Shown piece by piece: positions 1-11,387 of a stretch of DNA of 64,000 bases. This stretch comes from Trichinella spiralis (lineage: Eukaryota > Nematoda > Enoplea > Trichinellida > Trichinellidae). The translations under genes were made by a program, and so were the position numbers. The notes below the pieces were generated by a model. That model saw nothing but the letters and a program-made list of their open reading frames with translations. It had not been told where the DNA came from and made no database searches. The DNA is taken from NCBI GenBank assembly GCA_000181795.3, contig CM012953.1:17357297-17421296 (forward strand), written 5' to 3'. How positions within the stretch are numbered: the stretch's first letter is position 1; each line of letters starts with the position of its first letter.

Positions 1-2488
1 GTTGGCCATGCCAGGTTTCCACAGCAGTCCCACTGAGTACCGGTTTCCGTCAAAGGATAGGGATTCTTTGAATCGCCGCTCCATCTCAGTCTGACCGGAC
101 TCAGTCTCCGGGGGGAGGATGCCAATTGCTTCCAACTCCCAGAACTTCCGGAGGGCTGCATTCAGACTGTCATCCGTTCTGATACAGTGGACTCTGTATT
201 CCCGTTCCCTTGATAATGCCGCCGGACCGCAGATTATCCATCCGAACCGGGTCTCCACGGCTACCGGGTCACCATCTCCACCACGGATCACCTGCCTTCC
301 AAGGAAGCGGAAATAGCTGTCCAATCCGATGATGACATGGACTGGTGTCAGTTCTCCGACCTCCCTCGTCAGGTTCAGATTCTGGAGATGAGGCCAATCC
401 TCTGGAGACACTGGTGTCTGCCAAAGATCTTCGCAGAGTACCGGGGCTGTCATCGCTTCCAGTTCGTACCTTTCCCCAGCGTGTTCTCCGCTGACAGGGC
501 TGAGCCAAAGGCGAACCAACCTGGGTGTTTGGCAGCTGATTCTCGAGCCACCAACACCGCAGAAAGAAATTGGGTGAATTTCACCTGCCAACTTGAGCTC
601 GTCTGCGACGTCTTGTCGCACCAGAGATCGCTCAGCTCCGGTGTCCAACAAGCAGTTGACCAAACGCTTCCGCCCGTGGGCACCGTAAGCTACAGCCTTA
701 ATCACCTGGAAACGACTCCAGCCGTGCTCAGTGGTAGCAATGTTCACCTGGGCCTTCTTTGGTTCAACGGTCTTCCTCTCCTTGCCTGCCTTCGGTCCAG
801 AGTGATCAGAGTTGCACTCCCCGGATGTCGACCTGCCAGATGTGGCAGGGTGACCCATCCGATCCGGGCAATTCCTTTTGATATGCCCATGCTTCTGGCA
901 GTAGAAACACCGACCAACCCATTGTGCCGTCCTCGTCTTCGCTTGACGCGTTGGTCGTCCCAACTCTGATGTCTCTGCCGCTCGTGGCGATTCTTCGCAC
1001 ACGTCGAACCGATCTGCAACGGCAGTATGGAGAAACGCCGCACCGTCGTGCTTTCGCCTGGGAGGGCTGTTTCGACGTTTGGCGTCGGGCTTTGTGGGCT
1101 TGGAGAGTTCTGATCTATCTGACCGCGACTCTTCCAGGAGTTGAGCTTGTTCTCCCATGAATTGCAGGTATTCCGACAAGTCAACGGCCATCGTTTCATT
1201 CGCCTTCGCTTTTTCATCCCACTTGATCCGAACCGGTGTCGGAAGGCGATCACGACTGATTGCAATCGTGATCTCAGCTGCGGACAGCTCACCTTCTCGT
1301 AGACCACCTTTCCTTGGATCCTTGCCCAGAGCAGTCAATGCGTCGATTGTCCGTCTCAGATGGTCGTATTGTGAGCGCAGACCTACGTCCTTATGTGGCG
1401 CTTGCACGAGTTTCTTGATTTGATGCCGGATCGCCTTGGCCGGTCGATCGAATTCTTCGCGCAGGCGATTCAATGCCACCTCATATCAGCATTGCTGCTA
1501 GATAGGCTGCTGATTACATCCGCTGCTTTGCCGGTTAAGCAGCCACGGAGGTAGGTCAGTTTCGCTGCGTTGGACAAGTCTTTTCGCTGATGGACGCGAT
1601 AATCAAACTGGTCCCAAAACGCACGAAACTCCGTGAAGTCTCCGCTGAACTTGGGCAGATCGCATCTCGGCAGTCGTGCTGCAAGTTCATGGATAGAGGT
1701 CGTAGCCGGCACCATTTCAGGTCCTGATCTTAACGCAATTCCCTGGTCATCCAGTCGTGCGGGATAATCACTCCCCTTCGACTGCATCAGAGCCAGCGCT
1801 CGGACTTTGCGCTCTCTGAATCCTTTCCGATACTTTGACCAGTCTTCTTCCGCCATCCTTCGTTCTTCCTCTCCAAGGCTTAATTCGAACTCCACCTGAA
1901 GAGCGTCTGTCTCCCGGTAAAGTCTCTCGATCATCGAAATCTGCTCTTCGATTTCCAAGACTTCCACTGGTCCTACGCACAACTGATCAAGCTCTTCAAA
2001 GAGCCGATTCAGGCGTTCCTTGCAGATGATCAGCTTCTTCGAATTTTCTCTTGCTCTAGTCGACATGACTGCTTCAGTCGTTCTATCCAGAGGTCGCTCG
2101 CTTTAGAGAATCCGGCTCGGAGGACCAAATGTTGGCGACGCAAATATGCCAACTGGCAGTGGACTGTATTCTTAATGATTTTCAGCGCGCAGTTCAAATT
2201 GACACACAGCAGAGCCGAAGAGCCGTGGTCGATGCAATGAAAACAATCACAAGTTGATGCTCAAACTTTATTGTGATTAAGGACGAGACAGACTCGATAC
2301 CAACGAATGAGGGTCGCACGTTCAGATCGTAGTTTCGTCTGCGATGCTCGCACTCCACTTTATCACGCGCTCGCACACGACAAGATGCGTAAAATCTTAA
2401 TGTGTTGTTCGGTGGCGAATGCCGTTCCGATAAAATGCCGCACTGTTGATCTTCAGGTACTGGGATTACTGTACCTTCCGTTTCCAAC
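1..2488 (-). mobile_element. BEL/Pao LTR retrotransposon fossil (5' part, cut by window edge)
   Basis: This is a minus-strand BEL/Pao element whose 5' end lies on the right and whose body leaves the window on the left. From right to left it shows a 5' LTR (about 2130-2488), a short leader beginning with a TTTGGTCCTCCGAGCC-type sequence just inside the LTR (likely primer-binding site), and a gag-like reading frame (about 1470-2066) with a coiled-coil start and the DUF1759-type stretch containing LPKFSGDFTEFRAFWDQF. Further left are traces of a nucleocapsid knuckle and an aspartic-protease-like region (LDTGAERSLV type motif). The GC content is clearly higher than the host DNA nearby, as usual for these elements. 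It is a broken copy with at least a few breaks in the part seen. Reverse transcriptase and integrase would lie outside the window. Confidence 0.8.
2130..2488 (-). repeat. 5' LTR of the BEL/Pao fossil
   Basis: Read on the minus strand the unit begins TGTTGGAAACGG and ends GTCGCCAACA, so it has the TG...CA borders of an LTR and is followed directly by the likely primer-binding site of the element. Its inner edge shares a GTGGACTGTAT-like string with the LTR of the second BEL/Pao fossil near 3704-3720, which suggests related but diverged families. The outer border is chosen from the TG and could be off by a few bases. Confidence 0.6.
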
Positions 2489-2639
2489 AATTTATTTGTT
2501 ATCTAAATTATATAAAAGTTAAGGCATTTATTTGTTTGTTGATTCGCATAATTATTTAATATATGCATATAATTTTAGTGAAATCTATTATTTTCATTTC
2601 ATTATAATTATTATTATTTTCATTTTCGTAGTACATTAT

Positions 2640-3330
2640 AAGGAACGACAGTACGCGACGTACCTGACCGCCCCTTTCATATTGTAGCTACTACTGATCT
2701 GCTTAAAATACAGTGATTGATTCACTTACTTTTGCTAACTCTCCTCGACATTGGTGATTTGTGAGTGATTTCTGCGATAATGCCGCAAAACCGCAGTACA
2801 ACTGCCACACTGCACGCCTTGATGATGGAGAGAACACCGACTACCGTGCCGGTACCGGCTTACAACGCAGCGGAACCTAGACTATGGTTCGAGCTCCTCG
2901 AAGTATTTTTTGAATACCAGAATGTTGTGGATGAAAGTAGAAAACTCTACATGGCTGTTAGCGCAATGCCTGACGAAGCGATCATTGAATTCCGTGACAT
3001 CCTGATTGCAGCAGTATTCCTTCAGAATCCCTTCACCACCTTCCGACTACTGTACCTGCGGCGCATCCTGCGAGCTAACCAACGAAGAACTCAATGATGA
3101 CAAGCCGTTATAGCTGCTCATTCGTCTGCGATATCTCCTGCACAGCATTTCACCACCAGCCCCAGACGTTATCTGTAAACAGTTATTCATCAACAAACTT
3201 CCGCAAAACATCCGCTCTGCCCTCGTGCCGTTTCAAACACTGCATTTGGCAGAATTGGCGGTGTTTGCCGACCGGCTCACACCACATCAACCGTAACGGC
3301 AACCAAGGCGGGCAGCTCGGAAAACATCCG
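2640..3330 (+). mobile_element. Ty3/Gypsy-like gag fossil
   Basis: A plus-strand retroelement fragment. A probable LTR end (ending ...CTCGACA near 2751) is followed by TTGGTGATTT, a typical place for a primer-binding site, then a gag-like reading frame from 2779. The protein shows the capsid-type stretch AEPRLWFELLEVFFEYQNVV followed by a Y/A-rich helix, as in Ty3/Gypsy capsids (W, F-x-x-Q/N spacing), and a later L-x-x-LP-type segment up to about 3330. Nothing of protease or polymerase follows. The piece is truncated and broken, and clearly old. Confidence 0.6.
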
Positions 3331-3703
3331 CATCGCAAGTTACAATATATTTTGTTGGAAACTTAATTTTTATTAACGATTACGTTGCTGTTTATGTTCT
3401 TATTTTGCTGGAGCTGCAGTTAAATATTTCACTGTCAAAATTTACATTAAAGTCCGTTGAACATTTTGTTTATTCTGCCATTTGTATTTGACAAAAATGA
3501 TTTTTCTGTAAATGGAAAAAGTAAAATAGTGACAACTGAAATTATATTTCATCTGATTACACTGAGTCATAGCTTATATTTCATTAAAAATATTTCAAAA
3601 TAGATTTAAATTTAATTATTACTAAGAGTGGTAGCAATTAAATACCTTTCATCTCACATTATGAATGTTAAGAAATTTTTTGTTCAAACTTGAAGATCTT
3701 TTT
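3331..3703. other. AT-rich spacer between two retroelement fossils
   Basis: No reading frame, RNA gene or repeat that I can recognise. The composition drops sharply to AT-rich here, in contrast with the GC-richer element pieces on both sides, so this looks like host DNA or very old decayed sequence. Confidence 0.4.
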
Positions 3704-4251
3704 GTAGTGGACTGTATAGGTTAATTATAGAAAATCAACGACAGCGGGTGTGACTGAGATTTGATTTATTCAGAATCAAACAGTGAGTAATAGCAATGAT
3801 ATAGCGAGAGAAAATAGTTCAGGCGGTTCCGTGTTCTTCGTATCGGTGTTCGTCGGTGTTGTGTTCCCTCCCCCTCCTCACTCGTATTTATATCTTTTTT
3901 TTTGATCTCACTCCGCGTCTGGTGACCTAGATCATCGAAAAGTAATTAAAAAATCGGCTTGGTTGCGTAGTCCCTTAGGCTGTGCAGCTTAGCCGAAGTC
4001 TGAACAGGCGCGCTGTCAGGCACATTTCACTTTGCGCTTTTTCAGCAGCTGACCACCGGAGTTGTGGCAGATATATAACAAGACGCTGACTTTTTGATGG
4101 TTTAATTGCTATTCCATTGTTTTCCATTAAGAAAAACAAGGGGTGCAACTGGCGTTGCGCAACTGTTGTTTTTGTACCAGGAGCAATGTTTTGTTACCAC
4201 GGGGATTTTTTAGATAGTGATGAGTAGGTATTGAGAAAAGATTTCTCAACA
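3704..4251 (-). repeat. 3' LTR of the second BEL/Pao fossil
   Basis: On the minus strand a run TTTTTTTGGGGTGGGAGG (polypurine tract type) is followed directly by TGTTGAGAAATC, the start of the LTR, and the unit ends at about 3704 with a TACA-type border before AT-rich host DNA. The first bases (TGTTG) match the start of the LTR at 2488, but the rest is largely different, so the two elements are not the same family. The left border is approximate. Confidence 0.55.
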
Positions 4252-4689
4252 CCTCCCACCCCAAAAAAAGGTGAACCGGGTTTTATGCGTCACCGGATGG
4301 TTTCACCAGGCGGAATGATCTTGCAGAACGGATTACTGTTCTTTGTCTGGTTTTCACCGTCGCCGATCTGACTACACCGTCTTCACTTGGGTGGATCTCA
4401 ATGATCCTTCCGATCGGCCATTTGATTTATGCAGTACTGGGTTCGTGCACTAGCACAATGTCACCCACCCTGGGCTCTTGGTGAGTTTTGCGCCATCTTC
4501 CACGCGTGGTTAGGGTGGTGACGTACTCTCGCTTCCATCTTTTCCATAGCTGGGCAGTCAGGCATTGCTGATACTGCCATCTCCTTATCAAGTGGTTCAC
4601 TCCACTTGGGGTATCATCACGCCGGTAGATTCCGGCACTCAAACTCTGTAGTCGTGAAAGCTCACCGCCGATTAAGAAATGGGCCGGAG

Positions 4690-5585
4690 TTAACCCTTTC
4701 AAAACAGCATTTTTTCTGTGAAGCAATCTTTTTTTAAATGCGTTTTAAACATGTTATGGTGTGTTTATGAAAATTCTAATAGGATTTATTGTTTCAATAA
4801 TATTATTGCCATTTTTAGAGCTGTATCAAAAGTGATGCACTGGGCCTCAAAGGAGTACACGTTTCTATAACTATTTGTGCATACGTTTATTGTTCTTATG
4901 TACGCAGGCATGCAATAATTGGCATACAAATAATTAGTTATGAAATTCTGTAAAGCAGTTTCTGTTGTTACTTAGGCATAGGCAAACACTGCATTTTTTG
5001 CACAGGCACGTGGCTAATTTAGAGCACAGTCTGCATCTTCTTAGTGTTTGAGTGATTTTTGGTCAGTGGCTAGTTTAGTCTTTTGCTACTTCTCTTGGAC
5101 GTCAGTTGGTCGTCTTCCCAATCGTCTTGACGTTAGGGGTGGCGTTGGAGAAGACGCACGAGAATGGCTTCTGGAAGTTGCAATAGGCTTGTTCACAAGA
5201 CAGAAGGACTGACTAACTTGGCAAGTGAAGCTTACTAGGTCCATTGTACCTGTGCATGTTCCAGGCATCTCTTTTCTGTCCCTCCTATACAGTTGCCATG
5301 CATCTGTCATGGCAGTGCTGATGATCCAAAAGAAAATGCGACGGGTCCATTTTCGACTTTTGTGTTCGATACGGTATAGAGCAGCAAGCATGTTCTTCAG
5401 GTCTATGCCACCCATATTCATGTTGTAATTTTTTAAAATGTTTGGGATTTCAACGTTAATTACTTTTCGCTGTCTGCCATCCCATCTTTCCACAGTTGAC
5501 TTTGGTTTTATACCAAGATATGTCGATGTCGCTGTGACGCGGCTGTTGTCATACCAAGCAACTGCGATGATCCCTTTCTTAGCGT
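4690..5585 (-). mobile_element. Truncated piggyBac (PGBD3-like) DNA transposon inside BEL/Pao integrase
   Basis: The minus-strand reading frame from about 5583 down to 5086 has the piggyBac transposase C-terminal core: KGIIAVAWYDNSRV, then VERWDGRQRKVINVEIP, NMGGIDLKNMLAALYRIEH and RKWTRRIFFWIISTAM, matching the region around the last catalytic Asp of PGBD3-type proteins. At the left end the sequence TTAACCCTTTC marks the expected TTAA target plus CCC-type tip. At this TTAA the integrase reading of the host retroelement resumes (LTPAHFLIGG). The right end has no TTAA or tip: the copy starts abruptly in mid-transposase near 5580, so about half or more of a full piggyBac is missing. The reading frame 5086-5703 is a chimera of piggyBac and retroelement sequence and not a real gene. 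Confidence 0.8.
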
Positions 5586-7261
5586 CAGTTCTAAAGTCTC
5601 TCGGGCTTCTCGAATTGTCTTTCGCAACGCATTCTTGATCGAACGGATGAGTCTTTCCCAATAACCGCCGCACCAAGGGGTTCTGGGTGTGATGAATTTC
5701 CACTGGATCCGTTCCTCGTTGAACTTGCGCTGCAGTTTCTGCCAGTTAGAATCTCTGAACAGGCACTGGATGAATGTATCTGCCAGTTTATAAGACCGGA
5801 AGTTATCGGATTGTATCACTCTGGGTCGGCCTCTGCCAGAGATAAATCTCCGAAGACCTTGTAGGAAACTGTCCGTTGTCTGCCCTCTCAGGAGCTCTAC
5901 ATATACCGCTCTGGTCGGCAGGCATGTAAATATGCAAACATAAGCCTTGTTCTCTCGGGCATCGCGCCCCTGTACATCTGGGCAGATAAACAGTGAACCT
6001 GCAAAGTCCACACCGGTATGGATGAATAATGGTGATTCCGTCACTCGATCGGCTGGCAAGTCACCCATTCGGAGTCCATAGGGTTGCGCATCGACTCTGC
6101 GACATACAAGGCATGAACGGATCACCTTCTTTGTCGCGTTTCTGGCTGTGATGATCCAAAATCTTGTTCTGATGGCTACCAGGGTTTGATAGATGCCAGC
6201 ATGCATCTGCCTGACGTGGTGGTCTTTGATCAGCAGCTCTGTCACCGGGTGATTGTGTGGGAGGATGGGTTTGGACTCTGGAGGCAGAGTGGATCGCCTC
6301 CGACGTCCGCCTACCCTTAGCAAACCCTCTTGATCTAAAAACGGTTCAACCTCCCTCAACCGTTCAGCAGAGTCGGGCTTGATGCCGAACTCCTTCACCT
6401 GGACCTCTCTGAGCCATCGTGCTTCAGCGTCGGATAATTCCTTCACTGAAAGATTAACATCGTTTGTTCTCTCGCTCTCTGGACTTTGGCAGTTTCGCGC
6501 GAAGCGCAAACAGTAAGCGGTTACTCGGATTAATGTCTCATACCGACTATACCGGGTTGGGTTGATTACCTGCTCAACCCCGCAGCCATCTATCTGGCTG
6601 GTTAAGACCTTAACAGTTTTTTGCTCAGCTGTTAGGTGTTCGTTGTCGTTTATTCTCGCCACTGGCTCCGTTGGCCAGTTTTCTTTGCTTTGCAGTCATG
6701 GTGAGCCGTGCCACCACAGGGCTGTGTTTATTAGAGTGCCTAGCGAACAACCTCGACTGGAAATGTCCGCTGGATTTTCCTTGGTCGGACAATATCTCCA
6801 ACACTCGGGGAATACCGACTCCTGTATTTCTTGCACTCGGTTCGCAACAAAAGGCTTCCAGCGTGCAGGCGCTCCCTTAATCCACGCAAGGGTACTCTGC
6901 TGTCGCTCCAACAGGTGATCTTCTGGATTGACAGTGTTAGTTCTCAAGATATTTTTTCAATCTAACGCACAGTAATGCCGCCATCAGCTCCAGCCTAGGG
7001 AGACTGATTTGCTTTATTGGTGCCACTCGGTATTTCGCCATCATGAGGCACCGACGTCTGGTGCTTTATCGATTCCACCCTGATGTAGGCGCAAGCTGCA
7101 TACGCTACTTGTGATGCATCACCGAAAATATGGAGTTTTACCCTGTGCACCTGTTGCACCGGGTATGGGATCCAAGCCCTGCGAATTTTTATTTTGGGCA
7201 TCATCTCGAGTTGTATTATACAGTCGCGCCAACGTCGTTCCACCCCTGGTGGTAATGTTGT

Positions 7262-7460
7262 CCCTGTTTAAACTTTAAAATATTTTGTTTTAAACCTTGG
7301 TTTTAAAGTTTAAACAATTTTGTTTTTTACTTTTGTTTAAAGTTTAAAATATTTTGTTTTAAACCTTGGTTTTAAAGTTTAAACAATTTTGTTTTTACCT
7401 TTTGTTTAAAGTTTAAACAACTTTATTTTTACGTTTTGTTTAAAGTTGTAACAATTTTGT
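7262..7460. repeat. Tandem repeat, unit about 69 bp
   Basis: TTAAAATATTTTGTTTTAAA occurs at 7275 and again at 7344, each followed by CCTTGGTTTTAAAGTTTAAA and then an ACAATTTTG block. Partial further units continue to about 7460 with the shorter motif GTTTAAAGTTTAAACAA. TTTAAA-rich subunits are often palindromic. The array starts exactly where the BEL/Pao fossil ends. Confidence 0.8.
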
Positions 7461-7840
7461 TTTTGATGAATTTTTCTAAGCATAAACTACCAAAGTGAAC
7501 AGCGTGCTACGCAGTAATGCGCGGAGGTGATAAAGTGTTAGTGAAATTTGCGGGAATGACTTCACAGCGTCGCGCTCTGACGCGCAGCTCTATCGTGAGC
7601 TAGAGCTTCCGTCTTACTTGCTGAAGACTAGATGTCAGGAGAATGTTTCTCCGAACACCCCTTCTCGTTCTCCTGTCCGTAGTCTTCTGCAGCGGAAACG
7701 GACCGAGCTAATGAGATTTTTCCTGCAGAAAATGGAGGCGAAGAGAACTGAAGCTACCGTATGAAGAATAAGATATGAAGATCAGAGGCGGAGTACGGTA
7801 GTGGTTGTTTACATCAGTGTGCTGCGTGCTGCAGAAACAA
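7461..7840. other. Unassigned stretch with a short GC-richer reading frame
   Basis: Between 7535 and 7760 the plus strand is open for about 75 codons in one frame without a clear start and is rich in Arg, Ser and Leu (for example RSLLQRKRTELMRFFLQKME). I recognise no family. Its base composition matches the element debris on either side and not the host DNA, so it is probably another decayed transposon segment, perhaps part of the piggyBac copy that follows. Confidence 0.3.
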
Positions 7841-8235
7841 ATCGATGGCTTCACTACCGCTTATGAACATGCTAGACGTGGTAGCAGTAAACGCTTTTGT
7901 GATTTTCATGACAAAGTTTCCCATGTTTTATGGTAATAAAATCTACTGAAGGCGTCTGTTTTTGAAAGATCTCGGAATGCAGCTTGTACGTCCTAACATT
8001 GAATGCAGAGCTTCAGGAAATTTTTCTGGTATGCAGAAAAATATCCAGCGCTGCATTCTGATGGTATTGGGATAGAAAAATGTGCCGTAGAAGACCAGTA
8101 ATGAGATAACATCAAGTAGAAAGAAGAGGATCGTTGTGGTTTGTGTCTGTTATGCGGTGAAAGAGCATATTCAATGAAATGTGTGATCACTGTCCAACAT
8201 TTCTTTGTCCTGAACACTGTAAGCCTTCAAGAAGG
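7785..8235 (+). mobile_element. piggyBac transposase C-terminal relic
   Basis: Plus-strand translation gives piggyBac-type pieces in order: NMLDVVAVNAFVIF (the helix that follows the last catalytic Asp), FLKDLGMQLVRPNIECRA, then QKNIQRCILMVLG and finally a cysteine-rich tail with CDHCPTFLCPEHC, like the C-terminal zinc finger of PGBD proteins. The pieces are in different frames or separated by stop codons (TAA after GNKIY, TGA inside the cysteine-rich part), so this is a dead fragment. Order and spacing agree with the last third of a piggyBac transposase. It is on the opposite strand to the piggyBac copy at 4.7-5.6 kb. Confidence 0.6.
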
Positions 8236-9870
8236 TAATTATGTTTGCAATGTATTGATCAGTAAAGTAGATGCATTATTTTAACATGCTTTTGCTAGAT
8301 ATGAAATGCAATTTTTCAGACATGCTTTTGCAGACTTTCTGAGTTATGCGTTATCTTCTTTTTTAGGTAATAAATATACTAGATGCAACCAGCGTCTCAG
8401 AGAAGTGTAATGTCAAAATCAGCTTATTAATAAGCATATATTATAGAAAGAAGGAATAAAGGCTGAAAATGCCACTGGAATTGCAATAAGAGTGAACTGA
8501 TACAACTCAATTCAATAATTCAGACAGCTCCATGCATAAATTATCTACCACATAACTTCCAATGATCGAATTAATTTCTAAATTAGCAAACTTACTTCAG
8601 GAATAGCAAGCATATCAAACAAAAGAAAGCATTAAATTGCCTAAATAATTGAAACCCCAAAATTGACGGGTCCAGCTTTAGTCATTGGAATGAATAGTCA
8701 TCTGAAGGTTAAAAACACGTTTTAAAACGTGGGAAACGTGATTATGCCCATATAAAGTAATGCACCTATATTTGGAGAAACGTTGATAAAAATAATTACC
8801 CAATTAATGATCAGAGTTGAGTAGCGAATCAAGTAGTGCCAGTCCTGATTACTGATCAAAAGTGAGAAATTAAGCCTTAAGAAACTGAGCAAAGTCATCA
8901 GCCAATTCTGATCAAACGACGTACAGCCAATCACAAAATTGTGGTCAAATTTGTGGGGGAAAACGGCAAAAACACGCTTCATTTTGCTACATTCGGTAGA
9001 AAAGACGCAAAAACGAAGCTACTCAGAAACTCAGAACCGCTGAACACTGTGAATGACCCAGAAAAACATGTTCATTTAACATCTCTCTGCTGTTTCATGA
9101 TGGCTTCTATTTCACGTGTGTGTGTGTGTGTGTGTGTGTGTGATATTGTTGATTTAGTGAGGCACTTGGATAATAAAGAAATTTAATTTCTAAAAAGCTT
9201 CAAGGCCTTAAATTTTATTTTATCTAGTTTCTCTTCCTGGTTCTCACCAACTTGTTTTATTCTATGTCCTGTTGATTTGAGATTTCTTCTTCAATGATGG
9301 AGAGTCATAACGATGATATTAAATTTGCATTTATACAACACAACCGACAAAAATTAATATGCAGTGGGAGGTGATGCATGCTCAAGCGTACAAATCATAA
9401 TGATCAATGATGGATGTGCGCAAACGAAAAGGGAACAACCTTAACAAGGCGCATTCTTATTGCTATATCACATACCAGCCATTCTTTTGATGTAGATATC
9501 ACTCGGCTATTGTGCCACAGTCTCCTCAAATTTAAAACCCTATTTTCCATATTTATTCATTGGTTTTGTAATTTATATGATTGCACACTGTACATATTGT
9601 AATACAGTTCACATATGTTAGTTATTGTAAAAGAAATCCATGTATATTATATATTTGCCTAGTGTTGAAGCGCGTACAATGAAGAGCAGAAAAGTTTGTA
9701 TGCAAAATATGGTGTTCTGATCTGCGTAAATTTGAAGAAATAAATTTACAAAAGCAATTTAATACTTGAATTAATGGAATAATCTTCTGTAATCAGTGAA
9801 ACGTGAAACTGGAAAACATAGAACAGAACATAGAACAGAATAGAACAGACGTGCAACAAAAGAAGTGGCA
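8236..9870. other. Gene-poor stretch with a TG microsatellite
   Basis: No credible gene. It contains a (TG)n microsatellite at about 9117-9142, a perfect 16-base palindrome CACGTTTTAAAACGTG near 8716, and a short imperfect repeat of AGAACA/GAATAG near 9825-9850. The short reading frames here have no recognisable content. Confidence 0.5.
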
Positions 9871-9879
9871 TCAAAGCTG

Positions 9880-10800
9880 CTCAAAATCTTTATAATGTTC
9901 AGCTGTTCTGTCATTCTGCAATCCCACAACAGTCGGCAATTTTCAAATGCCATAATTGCGGAACTCAAAACATGTTGGCCGGAGTTGAAGCTTGTCACGG
10001 GTAGACCCTGACATCTCCAGAGCCAAGGTGCGATTGAGCGGCTAAACGGTGTTGTGCAAGAGAAATTGGCAATATGGATGAAAGAAAAAAATGCAAAAGT
10101 ATGGTCAATAGGACAAATTTGTTCAGTGGCAGATTAATGTTAGCGTTCAGGAAACAACCGGACAAAGTCCATTCAAAGTTACATTTGGCGAGAAGCCACG
10201 AATTGGACTGGAGTCCTACGTTCTGCCAAAATTGCTAGTTGATGCAGCGAAAGCGGAAGAAGAAACTAAAGGATTTTTAGCATCTCAGAAAGAAGCCAAT
10301 GAGAAAGAAAGCTTGAACAGAATCGAAAAAACGAATGAAGAAAATGAAAGTGTTGATGAGAAAACTTTTCTGCATCGGGATCAAGTTTTTATAGAAGCAC
10401 GAGAAGAAGCAGCCGCGGGGCAGTCTAGAGCAGCAGCAAAAATGAAACGACCGTTGGCAAAACTGCTAAAACCGCTTTGTATAGGTCAAAATACTACACT
10501 CAGAGTGCCAGATGTGGACCATGGACCTACGGATCCGAAAAATTTCCTAGTAGTCATCATGGCGGAATGCAAAGGACTGTACACTGTTGGCTGCAGAGAA
10601 GGAAAATTCTCATCCAAATTTGCAGCTGCTGATTTGCAAGTCATATCAGAAAATTTATTATGTATTGATGAAGTGCCTGACGGTAAAATTCCTCTTAGAA
10701 CTGCAATAACTAAAGCTACGGGCGGGCAAGGATATGTGAAATGCATGTGCCTATCCGGCTGGTCATCTGGTAGGTGCAGTTGCAGCAAAAAAAACTATTA
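9880..10800 (+). mobile_element. GIN/Ginger-type DDE integrase relic (KRBA2/SCAND3-like)
   Basis: The first part reads as integrase-core pieces such as LQSQGAIERLNGVVQEKLA, the typical segment with the catalytic Glu and an N-x-x-V/I helix. The downstream open frame (from about 10232) carries the C-terminal part of the GIN/KRBA2/SCAND3 group: an acidic/basic linker, LRVPDVDHGPTDPKNFLVVI, GLYTVGCREGKF, CIDEVPDGKIPLRTAI and a cysteine-rich end GGQGYVKCMCLSGW...GRCSCSKK. The start of the integrase and the zinc-binding domain are not seen. The 224-residue open frame is therefore a tail of a mobile-element integrase and should not be annotated as a host gene. Broken, age unknown but moderate because the tail is still open. 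Confidence 0.65.
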
Positions 10801-10899
10801 TGCAATTCTCGTTGTTACCTCGGGAAGTCATGCAAAAATGTATAAACCTCGGCCGATACATTTGTTTCTGACAATAAATACAATTATTATTAATAAAAG

Positions 10900-11387
10900 C
10901 ATTTAAACATATAGCGTAGCTCGTTGGTCGTTCTTTCAATATTAGGCAGAAGCTTCTGCCTATTATCAGTAATAGGCAATTTTCAACATTAAGCGTAACA
11001 TATATGAATTCATATATTTATTTATAATGTATATATATATATATATATATATCCATATAAGGTAAGTCAGTGGCAAAGCACCCATATTAGTTCAAAATTT
11101 GATAAACAACCATCATCAAGAAAGAGATGATAAAGAAGCAGAGATTCAACCAACAGAGTAAACGAAGTGGGCTACACACAGGGATGGCTAGGCAGGAAGC
11201 TTTGCTACTTCAGCATGCGGGCGAGTCATACCTTGTTACGCAGGTTTCCAAACGAACCATCCAAGCTGACCTCAGTCGGCGTCCTCGACCTTTTTCTGAA
11301 CGTTGCGCAAAAACGCTTGGACCTGTGGGAGTCCATCGGAGCAAAAGAAGAAAACAGACTGTACGATTTATAAAGATTTACATGGGT
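10900..11387. other. Spacer with TA microsatellite
   Basis: A (TA)n run lies at about 11028-11052. The overlapping reading frames at 11127-11408 look like antisense or noise: both frames are open over the same GC-richer 200 bases (11167-11373). That block (TTTGCTACTTCAGCATGCGG through CTTGGACCTG) may be old element sequence, but I cannot assign it. Confidence 0.3.

Larger units (their letters stand above)
3704..7257 (-). mobile_element. Second BEL/Pao LTR retrotransposon fossil, 3' part, with nested piggyBac
   Basis: Minus-strand BEL/Pao element keeping only its 3' portion. From right to left: a reverse-transcriptase tail / RNase H-like region (about 6700-7243, with LHIFGDASQVAYAACAYI), an integrase region (about 5590-6662, with the zinc-binding H...HC-type part, then VDFAGSLFI and the core around IQSDNFRSYK), the integrase C-terminal DUF5641-type part (about 4430-4690), a polypurine tract (about 4252-4270 on the minus strand) and a 3' LTR (3704-4251). 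A truncated piggyBac copy sits inside the integrase region. Gag, protease and most of the reverse transcriptase are absent. The copy is broken in several places. The right end runs into a 69-bp tandem repeat. Confidence 0.8.

Noticed and set aside
119-969. Plus-strand frames up to 210 codons in the first kilobase
   Set aside because: They are antisense to a BEL/Pao fossil and show no family pattern; the GC-rich element gives long shadow frames.
5086-5703. 205-codon minus-strand frame as a gene
   Set aside because: It is a chance fusion of retroelement sequence and piggyBac transposase remnant across an insertion junction.
8716-8731. 16-base palindrome as a binding site
   Set aside because: A single AT-rich palindrome of this size is expected by chance and nothing near it is a gene.
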